From NCBI GenBank assembly GCA_902779455.1, contig CACZBS010000004.1:1-64000 (forward strand): a DNA stretch of 64,000 nt, given 5' to 3'. Source of the stretch: an uncultured Prevotellaceae bacterium. Lineage in GTDB: Bacteria > Bacteroidota > Bacteroidia > Bacteroidales > Bacteroidaceae. The translations under genes and the position numbers were made by a program. Under the pieces are notes generated by a model, which ran no database searches, was not told the DNA's origin, and saw nothing but the letters and a program-made list of their open reading frames with translations. Below are positions 15,043-24,170 of the stretch, in pieces (within the stretch, counting starts at the first letter, position 1; the number at the start of each line of letters is the position of its first letter).

Positions 15043-16503
15043 CTACTTAGCGGGGACGTCCTCCAGAGTCTTCTTGAGCAACTGCCAGAACGGCTCGACG
15101 GTCTCGATGAGCAGACGCTCGGTCGTGGTGTGCGGCGACTTCATGGTGGGTCCGAGGGAGACGACGTCGAGGTGGGGGTATTTGCCCAGGATGACGGAGC
15201 ACTCCAGTCCGGCGTGGTCGACCTGAATGATGCCATCCTTGCCGAAGAGGTCCTTGTATTCCTTCAGCAGGAGATGCAGAATCTCGGAGTCGGGGTTGGG
15301 GTCCCATCCACCATAGGATCCGGCTGTCTCGACCTTCATGCCGGCCATCGAGAAGCAGCTGCGGAGCATGTTGACGATGTAGTCCTTCATGTCCTCACGG
15401 CTGGAGCGGGCCAGAATCTTGATGGCGGCGCACCCGTCCTCGATGTCGATGATGGCCAGGTTGCTCGATGTCTCGACAACTGCGGGGTAGGCGGGGATGA
15501 AGCGTACCACGCCGTCGTGGCAGGCATAGATGGCATCGACGATGTTGTCCTGGATTTCTATGGGCAGCTCCGTCTTCGGCGTTTCTGCCGTTTCGCAGAA
15601 CACCTCGATGCCTTGCGGCTCGATGAGTTTGAATTCATCATTGAAGGTGGCCTTCCATTCGTCGATCATTTCCTTGAGTGCATCGACATTCTCCTTGGGC
15701 AGGGTGACGACGGCCTCGGCCTTGAAGGGAATGGCGTTGCGCATGTTGCCGCCATGCCAGCTGGCCAGCCTGGCGTCAAGCTCCTCGATAGCCTCGCGTA
15801 CAATCTGAACCATCATCTTGTTGGCATTGCCGCGACCTTCGTTGATCTCCAGACCGCTGTGTCCGCCACGCAGGCCCTTGACCACAATGCGCACGGCTAC
15901 GTCCTCGGGATCGGTATCCACCTCCTTGTATTCCAGTGTGGCGGTGACGTCGATACCGCCAGCTGAACCGATGACAAACTTTCCCCAAGTCTCGGAATCG
16001 AGGTTGAGTAGGATATCGCCCTGCAGTTCACCCTCGGGCAGGTCGTTGGCGCCGTACATGCCCGTTTCTTCGTCGGCGGTGATGAGGGCGTCGATAGGAC
16101 CATGCTTCAGGTCCTTGGCTTCCATGACAGCCATGATGGAGGCTACACCAAGGCCGTTGTCAGCGCCCAGTGTGGTGCCCGTGGCCTTCACCCATTCGCC
16201 GTCGATCCAAGGTTGGATGGGGTCGGTCTCGAAGTTATGATTCGACTCGGGCGTCTTCTGCGGCACCATGTCCATGTGGGCCTGCAGGATGATGCCCTTG
16301 CGCTGCTCCATACCTTTTGTGGCGGGCTTGCGCATGACGATGTTGCCAGCGGGGTCCTTGAAGGCCTCGACGCCTGCCTCCTTGGCGAAGTCGAGCAGGA
16401 ACTGCTGTATTTTCTCCAGATGTCCGCTTGGGCGGGGTACTTGTGTGAGTGCATAGAAGTTTTTCCAGATGCACGCTGGGTTCAGCTTCAGAATTTCGTT
16501 CAT
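15043..16503 (-). CDS. pepD: Aminoacyl-histidine dipeptidase (M20C)
   Basis: The 486-residue cytosolic metallopeptidase cleaves Xaa-His dipeptides. Zinc-site motifs are ILQAHMDMVPQK (first His), LGADNGLGVAS (bridging Asp), ITADEETGMYGAND (catalytic and metal Glu), LNLDSETW, and the C-terminal SPHTTTERLLIETV (last His). The PepD-specific lid domain lies between residues 210 and 400. The ATG at 16503 gives the family's typical N-terminus (MNEILKLNPACIWKNFYAL). It lies 8 nt downstream of the flippase-like gene and is probably transcribed from the promoter at 17510. A strong terminator follows. Confidence 0.92.
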   Translation of the reverse strand: MNEILKLNPACIWKNFYALTQVPRPSGHLEKIQQFLLDFAKEAGVEAFKDPAGNIVMRKPATKGMEQRKGIILQAHMDMVPQKTPESNHNFETDPIQPWIDGEWVKATGTTLGADNGLGVASIMAVMEAKDLKHGPIDALITADEETGMYGANDLPEGELQGDILLNLDSETWGKFVIGSAGGIDVTATLEYKEVDTDPEDVAVRIVVKGLRGGHSGLEINEGRGNANKMMVQIVREAIEELDARLASWHGGNMRNAIPFKAEAVVTLPKENVDALKEMIDEWKATFNDEFKLIEPQGIEVFCETAETPKTELPIEIQDNIVDAIYACHDGVVRFIPAYPAVVETSSNLAIIDIEDGCAAIKILARSSREDMKDYIVNMLRSCFSMAGMKVETAGSYGGWDPNPDSEILHLLLKEYKDLFGKDGIIQVDHAGLECSVILGKYPHLDVVSLGPTMKSPHTTTERLLIETVEPFWQLLKKTLEDVPAK

Positions 16504-16511
16504 AGGTCTGA

Positions 16512-17492
16512 TTATTGTTTTAGGGTTAAACGTTTGGTAAAGTTCAGGGATATCCATGCCCAAATGCCTAAGAGGGCAACAAGGAGTGTCTGGACGGTAT
16601 GGACGATGAGGACGAAGTAGAGCGCCTCGTTGTCCTGTACACCATAAAGGATGAGCATCGTCTTGACGGCGAAGTGCCAGGGGCCGGCGCCGTTGGGCGT
16701 GGGCACAATGACGGCTATCGATCCGACGATGAACGTGACGAGTGCGCAGCCGATGCCCAGGTGGCGGGTGAAGTCGAAACAGAAGAACGTCAGGTAGTAA
16801 TGGAGAAAATAACATGCCCAGATGGCAAAGGTCAGCAGGACGAAGAGCCACACGCGGCGCACCTGTCGCAGCGAGATGACGCCTTCCCACAGTCCCTTCA
16901 GCGTCGTCCTTACCTTATTATATATAGAGAGTCTCTGCAGCAGGAAATGGACAAGCACGAGGATGGCCACAAGGCAGATGGCCGAGACGAGATAGCCTGC
17001 CAAGGAGAAGCCGTGGAGGAGGGAGTCGATGGACGTGCCCGTCTTGGTGAAGAACGTGCCGAAGGTGGACATCTCGAAGAGGATGGTCAGCCCGGTGATG
17101 AGCAGCACGAGGAGCGTGTCGATGGCTCGCTCGGTGACGACGGTGCCCAGGGCCTTGGGGAACGACACGTCGTCCCATCGCTTGAGCACGCCGCAACGGG
17201 TGAACTCCCCGATGCGCGGTACGACTAAAGAGGCGGCATAGGAGAGGAAGATGGCATTGACGGAGACGCTCGTGCGGGGATGCTCGCCGACGGGCTCCAG
17301 CGTCTGGTGCCATCGCCAGCCACGTATCATCTGTGCCAAGATGCCGAAGGGAAACGATAGCAGCATCCATGTCCACGACATCTCGTGTAGCACGATGTGA
17401 CGGACCTGCTGGAAGTCGAATCCGCGATACATCCAGTAGAGAATGGCGCCGCCCAGCAGGAGTGGCATGACGAACTTCAATATGTTCTTCAT
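16512..17492 (-). CDS. Flippase-like/lysylphosphatidylglycerol synthase transmembrane-domain protein
   Basis: The 326-residue integral membrane protein has about eight hydrophobic helices. The family motif region MIRGWRWHQTL is followed by YAASLVVPRIGEFTRCGVL (the conserved P-R-x-G-E loop), VVTERAIDTLLVLL, and a C-terminal IVPTPNGAGPWHFAV. Proteins of this UPF0104 type include the flippase half of MprF and other lipid-linked transporters; the substrate here is unknown. I chose the ATG at 17492 because the -7 box ends at 17510; an in-frame ATG at 17501 is also possible, while a GTG at 17507 would leave almost no leader. It is cotranscribed with pepD. Confidence 0.8.
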   Translation of the reverse strand: MKNILKFVMPLLLGGAILYWMYRGFDFQQVRHIVLHEMSWTWMLLSFPFGILAQMIRGWRWHQTLEPVGEHPRTSVSVNAIFLSYAASLVVPRIGEFTRCGVLKRWDDVSFPKALGTVVTERAIDTLLVLLITGLTILFEMSTFGTFFTKTGTSIDSLLHGFSLAGYLVSAICLVAILVLVHFLLQRLSIYNKVRTTLKGLWEGVISLRQVRRVWLFVLLTFAIWACYFLHYYLTFFCFDFTRHLGIGCALVTFIVGSIAVIVPTPNGAGPWHFAVKTMLILYGVQDNEALYFVLIVHTVQTLLVALLGIWAWISLNFTKRLTLKQ

Positions 17493-17509
17493 TGTCTGCA
17501 TATACACTG

Positions 17510-17517
17510 CAAAGATA
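17510..17517 (-). promoter_or_regulatory. -7 element of the flippase-pepD operon
   Basis: CAAAGATA on the plus strand reads TATCTTTG on the minus strand, about 18 nt before the chosen ATG. Confidence 0.6.
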
Positions 17518-17565
17518 CGATATTTTGAGCAGCAAAATGACGTCGGGACGCTAAAAACTATTGTG

Positions 17566-17585
17566 CTTTAACTCCCTTTAACTCC
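17566..17585. repeat. 20-nt repeat CTTTAACTCCCTTTAACTCC
   Basis: The same 20 bases occur in the opposite orientation at 58264-58283. Both copies lie about 25-30 nt upstream of a -7 box (ksgA here, a helicase gene there). Confidence 0.7.
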
Positions 17586-17614
17586 TTTGACTTCTTTTCC
17601 TCCATAAAAATCCG

Positions 17615-17622
17615 TAACTTTG
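17615..17622 (+). promoter_or_regulatory. -7 element for ksgA
   Basis: TAACTTTG ends only 8 nt before the ATG at 17631, so the transcript should have almost no leader. Confidence 0.65.
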
Positions 17623-17630
17623 TCGACGAT

Positions 17631-18416
17631 ATGAAACAAGTAAGACCAAAGAAGAACCTTGGCCAGCACTTCCTGACCGATCTGACAATAGCACGTCGGA
17701 TAGCCGACACGGTGGATGCCTGTCCTGACCTGCCTGTGCTTGAAGTGGGGCCGGGCATGGGCGTGATGACGCAGTATCTGGCTGAGAAGCCGCGCCCGCT
17801 GAGGGTGGTGGAGATTGATGCGGAGTCAGTGGCCTACCTCTACGAGCATTTCCCCCGCCTGCATGACAACATCATCGGCGAGGACTTCCTGCGGATGGAC
17901 CTGCACGAGCTGTTCGGCGGCGGGCAGTTTGTACTGACGGGCAACTATCCGTATGACATCTCGTCGCAGATCTTCTTCAAGATGATAGACAACCGCGACC
18001 TTATTCCCTGTTGTACGGGCATGATTCAGCATGAGGTCGCGATGCGTATGGCAGCCCAGCCGGGGTCGAAGACCTATGGCATCCTGTCGGTGCTCATCCA
18101 GGCGTGGTATGATGTGGAGTATCTGTTCAAGGTTGAGCCTTCAGTATTCAATCCGCCCCCCAAGGTGCAGAGTGCCGTCATACGGATGATGCGCAACGAG
18201 GTGCAGCAGCTGGGATGCGACGAAGTGCTGTTCAAACGTCTGGTTAAGACGGTCTTCAACCAGCGGCGCAAGATGCTGCGCGTCTCCTTGCGTCAGCTGC
18301 TGCCGCAGGAGGCCATCGACGTGCTGTCGACGCAGACCGACCTGACGCTGCGTCCTGAGCAGCTGAGCATCCCGCAGTTTGTAGATCTGACGAACCTAAT
18401 TAATAATGTACAATGA
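17631..18416 (+). CDS. rsmA: 16S rRNA (adenine1518/1519-N6)-dimethyltransferase
   Basis: The 261-residue protein (KsgA) dimethylates two adjacent adenines in the 3' helix 45 of 16S rRNA during 30S maturation. Motifs are KKNLGQHFLTDLTIARRIAD, EVGPGMGVMTQYL (SAM loop), VVEIDAESVAYL, the catalytic GNYPYDISSQIFF (N-x-P-Y type), and VFNPPPKVQSAVIRM. The last four residues (NNVQ) and the stop are encoded by the 7-nt repeat array shared with the converging cyclophilin gene, which ends in the same four residues. Confidence 0.95.
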   Translation: MKQVRPKKNLGQHFLTDLTIARRIADTVDACPDLPVLEVGPGMGVMTQYLAEKPRPLRVVEIDAESVAYLYEHFPRLHDNIIGEDFLRMDLHELFGGGQFVLTGNYPYDISSQIFFKMIDNRDLIPCCTGMIQHEVAMRMAAQPGSKTYGILSVLIQAWYDVEYLFKVEPSVFNPPPKVQSAVIRMMRNEVQQLGCDEVLFKRLVKTVFNQRRKMLRVSLRQLLPQEAIDVLSTQTDLTLRPEQLSIPQFVDLTNLINNVQ

Positions 18417-18470
18417 ACAATGTACAATGAATGATGAGCAATGTACATTGTTCATTGTACATTGTTCATT
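18402..18470. repeat. Heptad array and 20-bp palindrome joining the rsmA and cyclophilin stops
   Basis: Units such as AATGTAC, AATGAAC and AATGAAT run at 7-nt spacing and then invert. Arms 18412-18431 and 18451-18470 are perfectly complementary over 20 bp with a 19-nt loop. The array encodes NNVQ-stop on both strands and likely acts as a bidirectional terminator. Confidence 0.85.
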
Positions 18471-19132
18471 ATCTCAGCCTTGATGATGCGGATGTCGTCG
18501 ACAGGGCGGGCATAGTCGTCGGTCCAGGCTTGCTGGATGCGGTCGACGACGTCCAACCCTTCGACAACCTCGCCGAAGACGGTGTACTGGCCGTCGAGGT
18601 GGGGCGTGCCGCCGTATTTGCGATACGTCTCTTCCATCTCGGGCGTGATCTTCGTCTGGCCGTTGGTCATCGTGTCAAGCTTTTCTTGTATGCTCTGCAG
18701 GGCCAGGGTGGAGTAGGGCTTTCCCCAGACGATATAGAACTGGCAGGCACTCGAGCGCCGCTCCGGGTTAGCCTTGTCGCCCTCGCGGGCCATGGCCACG
18801 GCGCCGCGGCGATGGTAGTGCGTTGGCACGCGGAACTCCGGCTCCAGCGTGTAGTCGAGGTCGCTGTGGCCGATTGACGCCCCCGGCTCCGCATGCCGGC
18901 TGTCAGCCGATCCTGTCTGAATCATGAAGTTGTAGATGACGCGATGAAAGAGTAGCGAGTCGTAGAAGTGCTCGCTGACCAGCTTGAGGAAATTGTCGCG
19001 ATGAATGGGGGTATCGTCATATAGCTCGATGACGATGTTGCCCTCCGTCGTCTCCAGCAGTACGCGCTTCTGAGCGTTGCAGACCGCCAGGGAAGCCACG
19101 ACGAACAGCATTGACAGGATGATTCGTTTCAT
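18452..19132 (-). CDS. Exported cyclophilin-type peptidyl-prolyl isomerase
   Basis: The 226-residue protein catalyses cis-trans isomerisation of Xaa-Pro bonds in the periplasm. After a signal peptide (MKRIILSMLFVVASLAVCNA) comes the cyclophilin fold: LLETTEGNIVIELYDDTP, LLFHRVIYNFMIQTGSAD (catalytic Arg), RRGAVAMAREGDKANPE, ACQFYIVWGK and YTVFGEVVEGLDVVD. An insertion of about 25 residues between IVWGK and the YTVFGEV strand is usual in Bacteroidetes members. The ATG at 19132 begins the signal peptide; upstream in-frame ATGs lie in the repeat array. It is downstream of the MATE gene and probably shares its transcript. Confidence 0.9.
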   Translation of the reverse strand: MKRIILSMLFVVASLAVCNAQKRVLLETTEGNIVIELYDDTPIHRDNFLKLVSEHFYDSLLFHRVIYNFMIQTGSADSRHAEPGASIGHSDLDYTLEPEFRVPTHYHRRGAVAMAREGDKANPERRSSACQFYIVWGKPYSTLALQSIQEKLDTMTNGQTKITPEMEETYRKYGGTPHLDGQYTVFGEVVEGLDVVDRIQQAWTDDYARPVDDIRIIKAEIMNNVQ

Positions 19133-19206
19133 AATACTATTCATTTTTAATTTTTCATTCTTCACTCTTCACTCTTCACTCATCACTCATCACTCATCAT
19201 TCATCA
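19133..19206. repeat. 7-nt array between the MATE and cyclophilin genes
   Basis: Read on the minus strand the units are GTGATGA, ATGATGA, GTGAAGA and ATGAAAA at strict 7-nt spacing. The MATE stop codon (TGA at 19206-19204) lies inside the array. No internal palindrome is seen, in keeping with the two genes running the same way. Confidence 0.8.
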
Positions 19207-20577
19207 CTTAATCTGATGGTTTCGCCAGTTGCCACGGAACAGGCGGATGAGGAAGACAATGCCGCGGACGGTGAGGTCGGTGGCCATGGCAAACCAGACG
19301 CCCTTCAGTCCGAAGCGGGGCGCCAGCATGGACGCCAGCGACAGGCGGACGGCCCACATCGACGTGAGGCTCATGAAGGCGGGGATGAGGGTGTCGCCCG
19401 CACCAATGAACACGCCGTTGGCCACGATGGTGGCGGCAAACATCGGCTCGGCCCATGCCTCGATGCGGAGCACGTCGGCACCCAGGTCGATGATGGCGTC
19501 GACGGGCGACATGAGCGCCATTAGCTCAGGGGCAAAGACATACATTAGCATGCCCATGAAGGTCATCACGCCGATGCCCAGACCCACGGACATATAGGCG
19601 AACGAGCGGGTCAGCAGCTTCTGTCCGGCTCCGATGCCCTGTCCGACCAGCGTGGTGGCGGCCTCGGCAATGCCGTAGCCAGGCATATAGCAGAGACTCT
19701 CGACGGTGATGGCCATTGAGTTGGCTGCGATGGCCACCGTGCCCAGGGGGGCGACGATGATGGTGCTGACCACCTGTGCCGATCCCATCAGCAGATGTTG
19801 CAGTCCCATGGGCGCACCTATCTTGAAAGCCGTGCGGATGGTGTCGCCGCGTGGGCGGAACGACCCTGGATGCCCCACCAGCCGGAGCATGTCGCTGCGG
19901 CACAGCAGGAAGTAGAGCATCAGTGAGGCCGCGATGAGTTCAGCCGTGGCCGTGCCGATGGCGGCGCCCTTGACGCCCAAGTCGAGCTGATAGATGAAGA
20001 CGTAGTTGAAGACGACGTCGAGCACGCACATCAGGATGTTGACGGCCGACGGGATTTTCATGTTTCCAGAGCACTTCAGCATCGAGCCCGAGAGGCCCTC
20101 CATCTGGAAGAGCATGCCTGAGAGACCCACGATGAGGAAGTAGAGTGAGGCGTCGTGGGCGATGGCCTCAGAGCCCCCCAGCCAATAGGGCAGCGGGCCA
20201 TGGACGCCGATGCAGATGAGCGACATCATGAAGCTCCACATGAGACAGCACACCAGCGACTGGCGCAAGACGCGGCGGGCCGCCTCGAAATCCTTCGCCC
20301 CGATGAAGTGGGCCACCTGCACGGAGAATCCCATGTTGACGGCCGACCCGAGTCCGAACATGAGCCATGTGGTCGTCTCCACCAGTCCGACGGCTGCCGT
20401 TGCCTGCTCGCCCAGATGGCCCACCATGGCATAGTCGATGAAGAACATGACCGTGGCCGATATCTGTGCAAGGATGCTCGGAATGGAGAGCTCGACAATG
20501 AGTCGCAGCTTCTCGCTACGCGTCATCTCGCGTCCGTCGCGGATATATGCCAGCAGGTCTTTCTTTTCTTTCGCCAT
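19204..20577 (-). CDS. MATE-family efflux transporter
   Basis: The 457-residue inner-membrane protein has twelve predicted helices in two six-helix halves. Typical MATE segments are ELSIPSILAQISATVMFFID, YAMVGHLGEQATAAVGL, and FKIGAPMGLQHLLMGSAQVV (start of the second half). It exports organic cations or drugs with Na+ or H+. Neither the substrate nor the coupling ion can be read here. The gene follows the CotH-type gene by 17 nt and is probably cotranscribed with it. Confidence 0.88.
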   Translation of the reverse strand: MAKEKKDLLAYIRDGREMTRSEKLRLIVELSIPSILAQISATVMFFIDYAMVGHLGEQATAAVGLVETTTWLMFGLGSAVNMGFSVQVAHFIGAKDFEAARRVLRQSLVCCLMWSFMMSLICIGVHGPLPYWLGGSEAIAHDASLYFLIVGLSGMLFQMEGLSGSMLKCSGNMKIPSAVNILMCVLDVVFNYVFIYQLDLGVKGAAIGTATAELIAASLMLYFLLCRSDMLRLVGHPGSFRPRGDTIRTAFKIGAPMGLQHLLMGSAQVVSTIIVAPLGTVAIAANSMAITVESLCYMPGYGIAEAATTLVGQGIGAGQKLLTRSFAYMSVGLGIGVMTFMGMLMYVFAPELMALMSPVDAIIDLGADVLRIEAWAEPMFAATIVANGVFIGAGDTLIPAFMSLTSMWAVRLSLASMLAPRFGLKGVWFAMATDLTVRGIVFLIRLFRGNWRNHQIK

Positions 20578-20594
20578 TTGATGATAAGTGCGTG

Positions 20595-23500
20595 TTAGTC
20601 AATCAGGAATTTGCAGGTCGCGGCCGTGCCGTCGTTGAGTTCAACCTTGGCAATGTAGCAGCCGCGACTCAGGTGACGAAGGGGAACGGCGGCATAGCCG
20701 CCAGCGAGGTCGATGGCCTCGCGACCCACCATCTGGCCCGAGAGCTGGTAGATGCTGACTTGGCCGGCGGATGCCGTCTGCTCGCAACGCACGACCAGCT
20801 CGCCCATGACGTAGCGGACAAAGGGCCGCTTTGTGGCCAGCAAAGGACCGCTTTGAATGCCTTGAAGTGCCCCTTCGTCGATGGCAAAGGAGTACTTTGT
20901 CATGAGGTTCGTCTTGCCGATGGTCGGCAGGGAGAATTGGTAGACCTGATTGCTGCCGTCAGGATAGCGGCCCACTGACTCTTTGCCCTCGTGGGCGGGG
21001 TAGGCGAGGCGGTCGCTCCATGAGCCGTCGGCAGCCGTGAGGACGACGTCGCCGCCCTCGTTGGCCAGTTTGAACGAGGCGTGGAGCTGTGACTGCGGCT
21101 CCAGCTTGTCGCACCAAACGATGAGATGTCCGTGTGGGGGAATCACGGTCGTGGCTGTGCCGTCGCCCTTGGTGATCTGATATTTCTCAGGCTTCAGGAT
21201 GTTGTCAGTGAGGTACATGCCCTCCACGTCGATGGCCTCATCCGTCGTATTGACCAGCTCTAACCAGTCGTTGCGCTTCCAGTATTCATTGACTGACATG
21301 TCGTTGGCGGCACTCACCTCGTTGATGCGTACGGGGGTGATGCCCTGCTCCTGGCGCTCCTGCTCGCTGAGGGGCTCGAAGCAGGCAATGAGCTGCTGGC
21401 CGTTGACTTCAGGCAAGGCCATCTCTGCTTCAGTCGAGAGGTAGTGGCTGTCGCTGCCGGCACCTACTGAGGTCAGCAGCTCGCAGGCCCAGAAGATGTC
21501 GCTCGACGTGCCGCTGGTGTTGTGCACCTCGACTGCGATGACGTTGGTGCCTTTTTTGAACAGCGAGGCCTGGAGGGCGATGCTGCCCACGAGCGGCGTG
21601 TGTTCGGCATACGTTGTAGAGTAAGTGTTAAAGCTGACCGTACCTGAAGGCATGTTGTAGCGAGCGGCCTCCTGACCGTTGACATAGATGACGAAGCCGT
21701 CGTCCACCTGATAGTTGAGCACCATCTGGTCGGCTGAGGTGGGCGTCTGGTCGAGGGTCAGTGTGTGACGGAAGTAATAGGTGGGATACTTGTTGCTGGC
21801 GTTCGAGCCGTAGCTGATGGTCGTCGTGGTGCCCGTCATGCCATAGCCCAGCGGGCCTGCGCCCTGCAGCCAGCCGCTGTCGTTGTAGGAGGACTGGCGC
21901 CAGGCCGCGGCAGTGAGGGCCCCGCGGTCGTAGTATTTCCATGTGGCATTGGTGGCGATGAGCTGGCGGGTCGCTGTCAGGCCGCTCTTCCATCCCGCAA
22001 AGCGATAGCCGCCAGGGGCTTCGGCCCGCAGGGTGACGGGCGTGAAGAGCTGGCCGTTGAAGTCGGCATAGGGCACCTGCGTGTCATTGACAAACAGGCG
22101 GGCCCCTGCGACGTCGGCCTTGAGCTGCACGGAGAGCTTCTTGGCCGAACTGAGGCGCATCTCTGGGGCCTGCTGTATGCGGGTCATCATCTCTGGCATC
22201 CGCGAGTTGAAGCCGTTGCGCAGCTCATTGGCCGACCCGTCAGGGTTCTTGCCGTCGAGTTGCATCATGGGGCGCACGGCGTCAGCCAGCTCATTGATGA
22301 TGGCCGTGGCGCGCTCCTTCTCGAAGATGCTGCCGCCCATGATGCTGTAGGTGTCGATGAATTGGCGGCGGAAGTCGTCGTTGGCCAGCATGTTGATGAA
22401 GAGGGTGACGAACTTGATTTCGCCATAGAGCTGCTTGTTCGTGTCGTAGATGAGGTTAAAGGTGAACCACTGGTGGTTCTTGAAGTCAGTGAAAGGATTG
22501 TTCGTCCTGAAGGCGAAGTCGAGGTCGAAGATGATGAAACGGTAGCGTCCACCGTCCCATGCACGGTAGCCCTTGATGTTGTTGTGGGGCCAGTCCGTGG
22601 AGCCGAGGTAGAGCTCGGTTGCCATGTAGTTGATGTATTCGTCGATGTCGAGCAGTTCCTTCAGCTCCTCGTAGACGTCGGGCTGCGCTGCCTTTGCGGC
22701 CAGCTCGTAGATGTGCTCCAGCGTCTCAGCCGAGCCGCACATCATGTAGGCATTGGAGTCGGGACTCATCTCGAACATGTCGAGACGGTCGTCGTCGTAG
22801 CCGAAGTTGGCCGCCACGAACTTGCGGTTGTTGGGCTCACGCATGTTGAGCACTCCCTTGAATTGTCCGTTGACATATTCGATGATGGGCACGTAGGACT
22901 GCAGGTCGAGGTCGATTTCGGCTCTTTGGAGAATGGTCTGCACCGCTGGGTCCTTGAATCGGGCCCACGTGTCGTTGCCGCCATTGCGGAGCAGCAGGTT
23001 CTTGTTGCGGATGTAAGGCTTCTGGGGAAAGAAGGGGTAGCGCAGGTCGTTCTGGCCGTCGAATTCCTTGCCGGCCTTCAGCTTAAACGACTGAGGGCTC
23101 CACGCCCGGCTCCATCCGCCTGAGACAGAGATCTCGACATCCTGGTTGAAAGCCATCCGTCCGTCGGGCGTAATCATCGAGAAGTTCACAGGGCGCTCCC
23201 AGTCCATGTTCCAGTTGCAGCGCTGCGACTGTCCGTTGCCCGTCCGCCCGTTGGTGCCTTGCACGGCAATGCCCCAGGTGTTGTCGTTGAAATAGCGGTT
23301 GTCGCCTACGATGGAAATGACGGGAATGGTGTGTTTGTTGGATGTCTTGATGAAGGAACGTGTCACAGGGACGCTGGGCAGATAGCCTTCGCGAAAGAGG
23401 CGGAAGCGATAGTTGGACGTGGCGCTGACGGTGAATATGCCTGTCGTGCTGGTTGTCGACGTCGCTATCGGCAGGCTTCCGTTGGTGGTGTAGCGCAGGG

Positions 23501-24050
23501 TGCAGCCCTCAGGAATCGTGACCTTAACCTGGAAGCTGGAGGTGAACAGTCGGCTGTCTGTGTCGACGACGGGCGGCGCCAAGCGCTCAGTGGCAAACTG
23601 GGCCGTGGCGTTCGTGCGGCCAGGCGAGCCTTTGTCTATCCATCCCCACTCGTCACCGCCGTCAGTTGTTCGGGCATAAGACGTGCGGCTCAGCGCCTCG
23701 GGGTAGTCAGCTGACGTGATGAGCTCGCCGTCCTTGTCGCACAGGAAGACCGTGCCGCCGTCGCAGTCGAGCTTGAATGAGCCCTGCGACGTCTTGATGT
23801 TGTTCGAGCCCAGCCATACCACTTTGAAACCATGCGCTGCCACGGTGCCAGTAGTGGCAGGAATGTGCCATTTCTTCAGGTTCTCCGGATCATCACTGAG
23901 CCACATCCCCGTCAGGCTGATGTTGGCGTCGGTGGTGTTGTAGAGTTCTATCCAACTGTCGAAGTTGGTGGCGGGGCTCATCGTGCCGTCGATATTGGAG
24001 GCCATGATTTCATTGATAATCAGGCCGATGGTCATGAGTAGTGATAGCAT
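20595..24050 (-). CDS. Large CotH-kinase and lamin-tail-domain surface protein
   Basis: The 1151-residue protein opens with a lamin-tail domain (about residues 10-120; GLIINEIMASNIDGT, FDSWIELYNTT, GMWLSDDPENLKKW). A CotH kinase-like domain lies at about 290-590 (WSPQSFKLKAGKEF, LLLRNGGNDTWARFKD, YGDVNG-like loops, and FIIFDLDFAF with the acidic metal motif). A beta-sandwich of about 700-880 follows, then a second lamin-tail domain (about 905-1010; INEVSAANDMSVNEYWKR, DWLELVNTT). The C-terminal 70-residue beta module (QVSIYQLSGQMVGREAIDLA, then RGCYIAKVEL) resembles a T9SS sorting domain. CotH proteins of this kind phosphorylate spore-coat proteins in Bacillus; the role in Bacteroidales is unknown. 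The predicted signal peptide is very short (MLSLLMTIG) and an in-frame TAG lies 18 nt upstream. Confidence 0.8.
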   Translation of the reverse strand: MLSLLMTIGLIINEIMASNIDGTMSPATNFDSWIELYNTTDANISLTGMWLSDDPENLKKWHIPATTGTVAAHGFKVVWLGSNNIKTSQGSFKLDCDGGTVFLCDKDGELITSADYPEALSRTSYARTTDGGDEWGWIDKGSPGRTNATAQFATERLAPPVVDTDSRLFTSSFQVKVTIPEGCTLRYTTNGSLPIATSTTSTTGIFTVSATSNYRFRLFREGYLPSVPVTRSFIKTSNKHTIPVISIVGDNRYFNDNTWGIAVQGTNGRTGNGQSQRCNWNMDWERPVNFSMITPDGRMAFNQDVEISVSGGWSRAWSPQSFKLKAGKEFDGQNDLRYPFFPQKPYIRNKNLLLRNGGNDTWARFKDPAVQTILQRAEIDLDLQSYVPIIEYVNGQFKGVLNMREPNNRKFVAANFGYDDDRLDMFEMSPDSNAYMMCGSAETLEHIYELAAKAAQPDVYEELKELLDIDEYINYMATELYLGSTDWPHNNIKGYRAWDGGRYRFIIFDLDFAFRTNNPFTDFKNHQWFTFNLIYDTNKQLYGEIKFVTLFINMLANDDFRRQFIDTYSIMGGSIFEKERATAIINELADAVRPMMQLDGKNPDGSANELRNGFNSRMPEMMTRIQQAPEMRLSSAKKLSVQLKADVAGARLFVNDTQVPYADFNGQLFTPVTLRAEAPGGYRFAGWKSGLTATRQLIATNATWKYYDRGALTAAAWRQSSYNDSGWLQGAGPLGYGMTGTTTTISYGSNASNKYPTYYFRHTLTLDQTPTSADQMVLNYQVDDGFVIYVNGQEAARYNMPSGTVSFNTYSTTYAEHTPLVGSIALQASLFKKGTNVIAVEVHNTSGTSSDIFWACELLTSVGAGSDSHYLSTEAEMALPEVNGQQLIACFEPLSEQERQEQGITPVRINEVSAANDMSVNEYWKRNDWLELVNTTDEAIDVEGMYLTDNILKPEKYQITKGDGTATTVIPPHGHLIVWCDKLEPQSQLHASFKLANEGGDVVLTAADGSWSDRLAYPAHEGKESVGRYPDGSNQVYQFSLPTIGKTNLMTKYSFAIDEGALQGIQSGPLLATKRPFVRYVMGELVVRCEQTASAGQVSIYQLSGQMVGREAIDLAGGYAAVPLRHLSRGCYIAKVELNDGTAATCKFLID
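20820..20861. repeat. 22-nt-period repeat inside the CotH-type gene
   Basis: AAAGGGCCGCTTTG starts at 20820 and AAAGGACCGCTTTG starts at 20842, exactly 22 nt apart. They belong to the same family as intergenic arrays at 31706, 50371 and 61437. Here they are read through and encode the linker around QSGPLLATKRPF before the C-terminal module. Confidence 0.7.
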
Positions 24051-24099
24051 GATGCTACAATAATACTAAAATAATAGATGTGATACTCTTTTAAGTCTA

Positions 24100-24107
24100 C
24101 AAAATTA
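24100..24107 (-). promoter_or_regulatory. -7 element of the CotH-MATE-cyclophilin run
   Basis: CAAAATTA on the plus strand reads TAATTTTG on the minus strand, about 50 nt before the start codon. Confidence 0.55.
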
Positions 24108-24170
24108 CGCTGAAATATCCGAATGGCCAAACAATTTTCGCATATTTAACACTCGCTTTGTGGCGCTCCG

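Noticed and set aside
16599..17228. 209-codon plus-strand frame
   Set aside because: Antisense to the flippase-like gene; highly charged low-complexity translation with no start context.
21765..23123. 452-codon open frame on the plus strand
   Set aside because: Antisense shadow of the CotH/lamin-tail gene.
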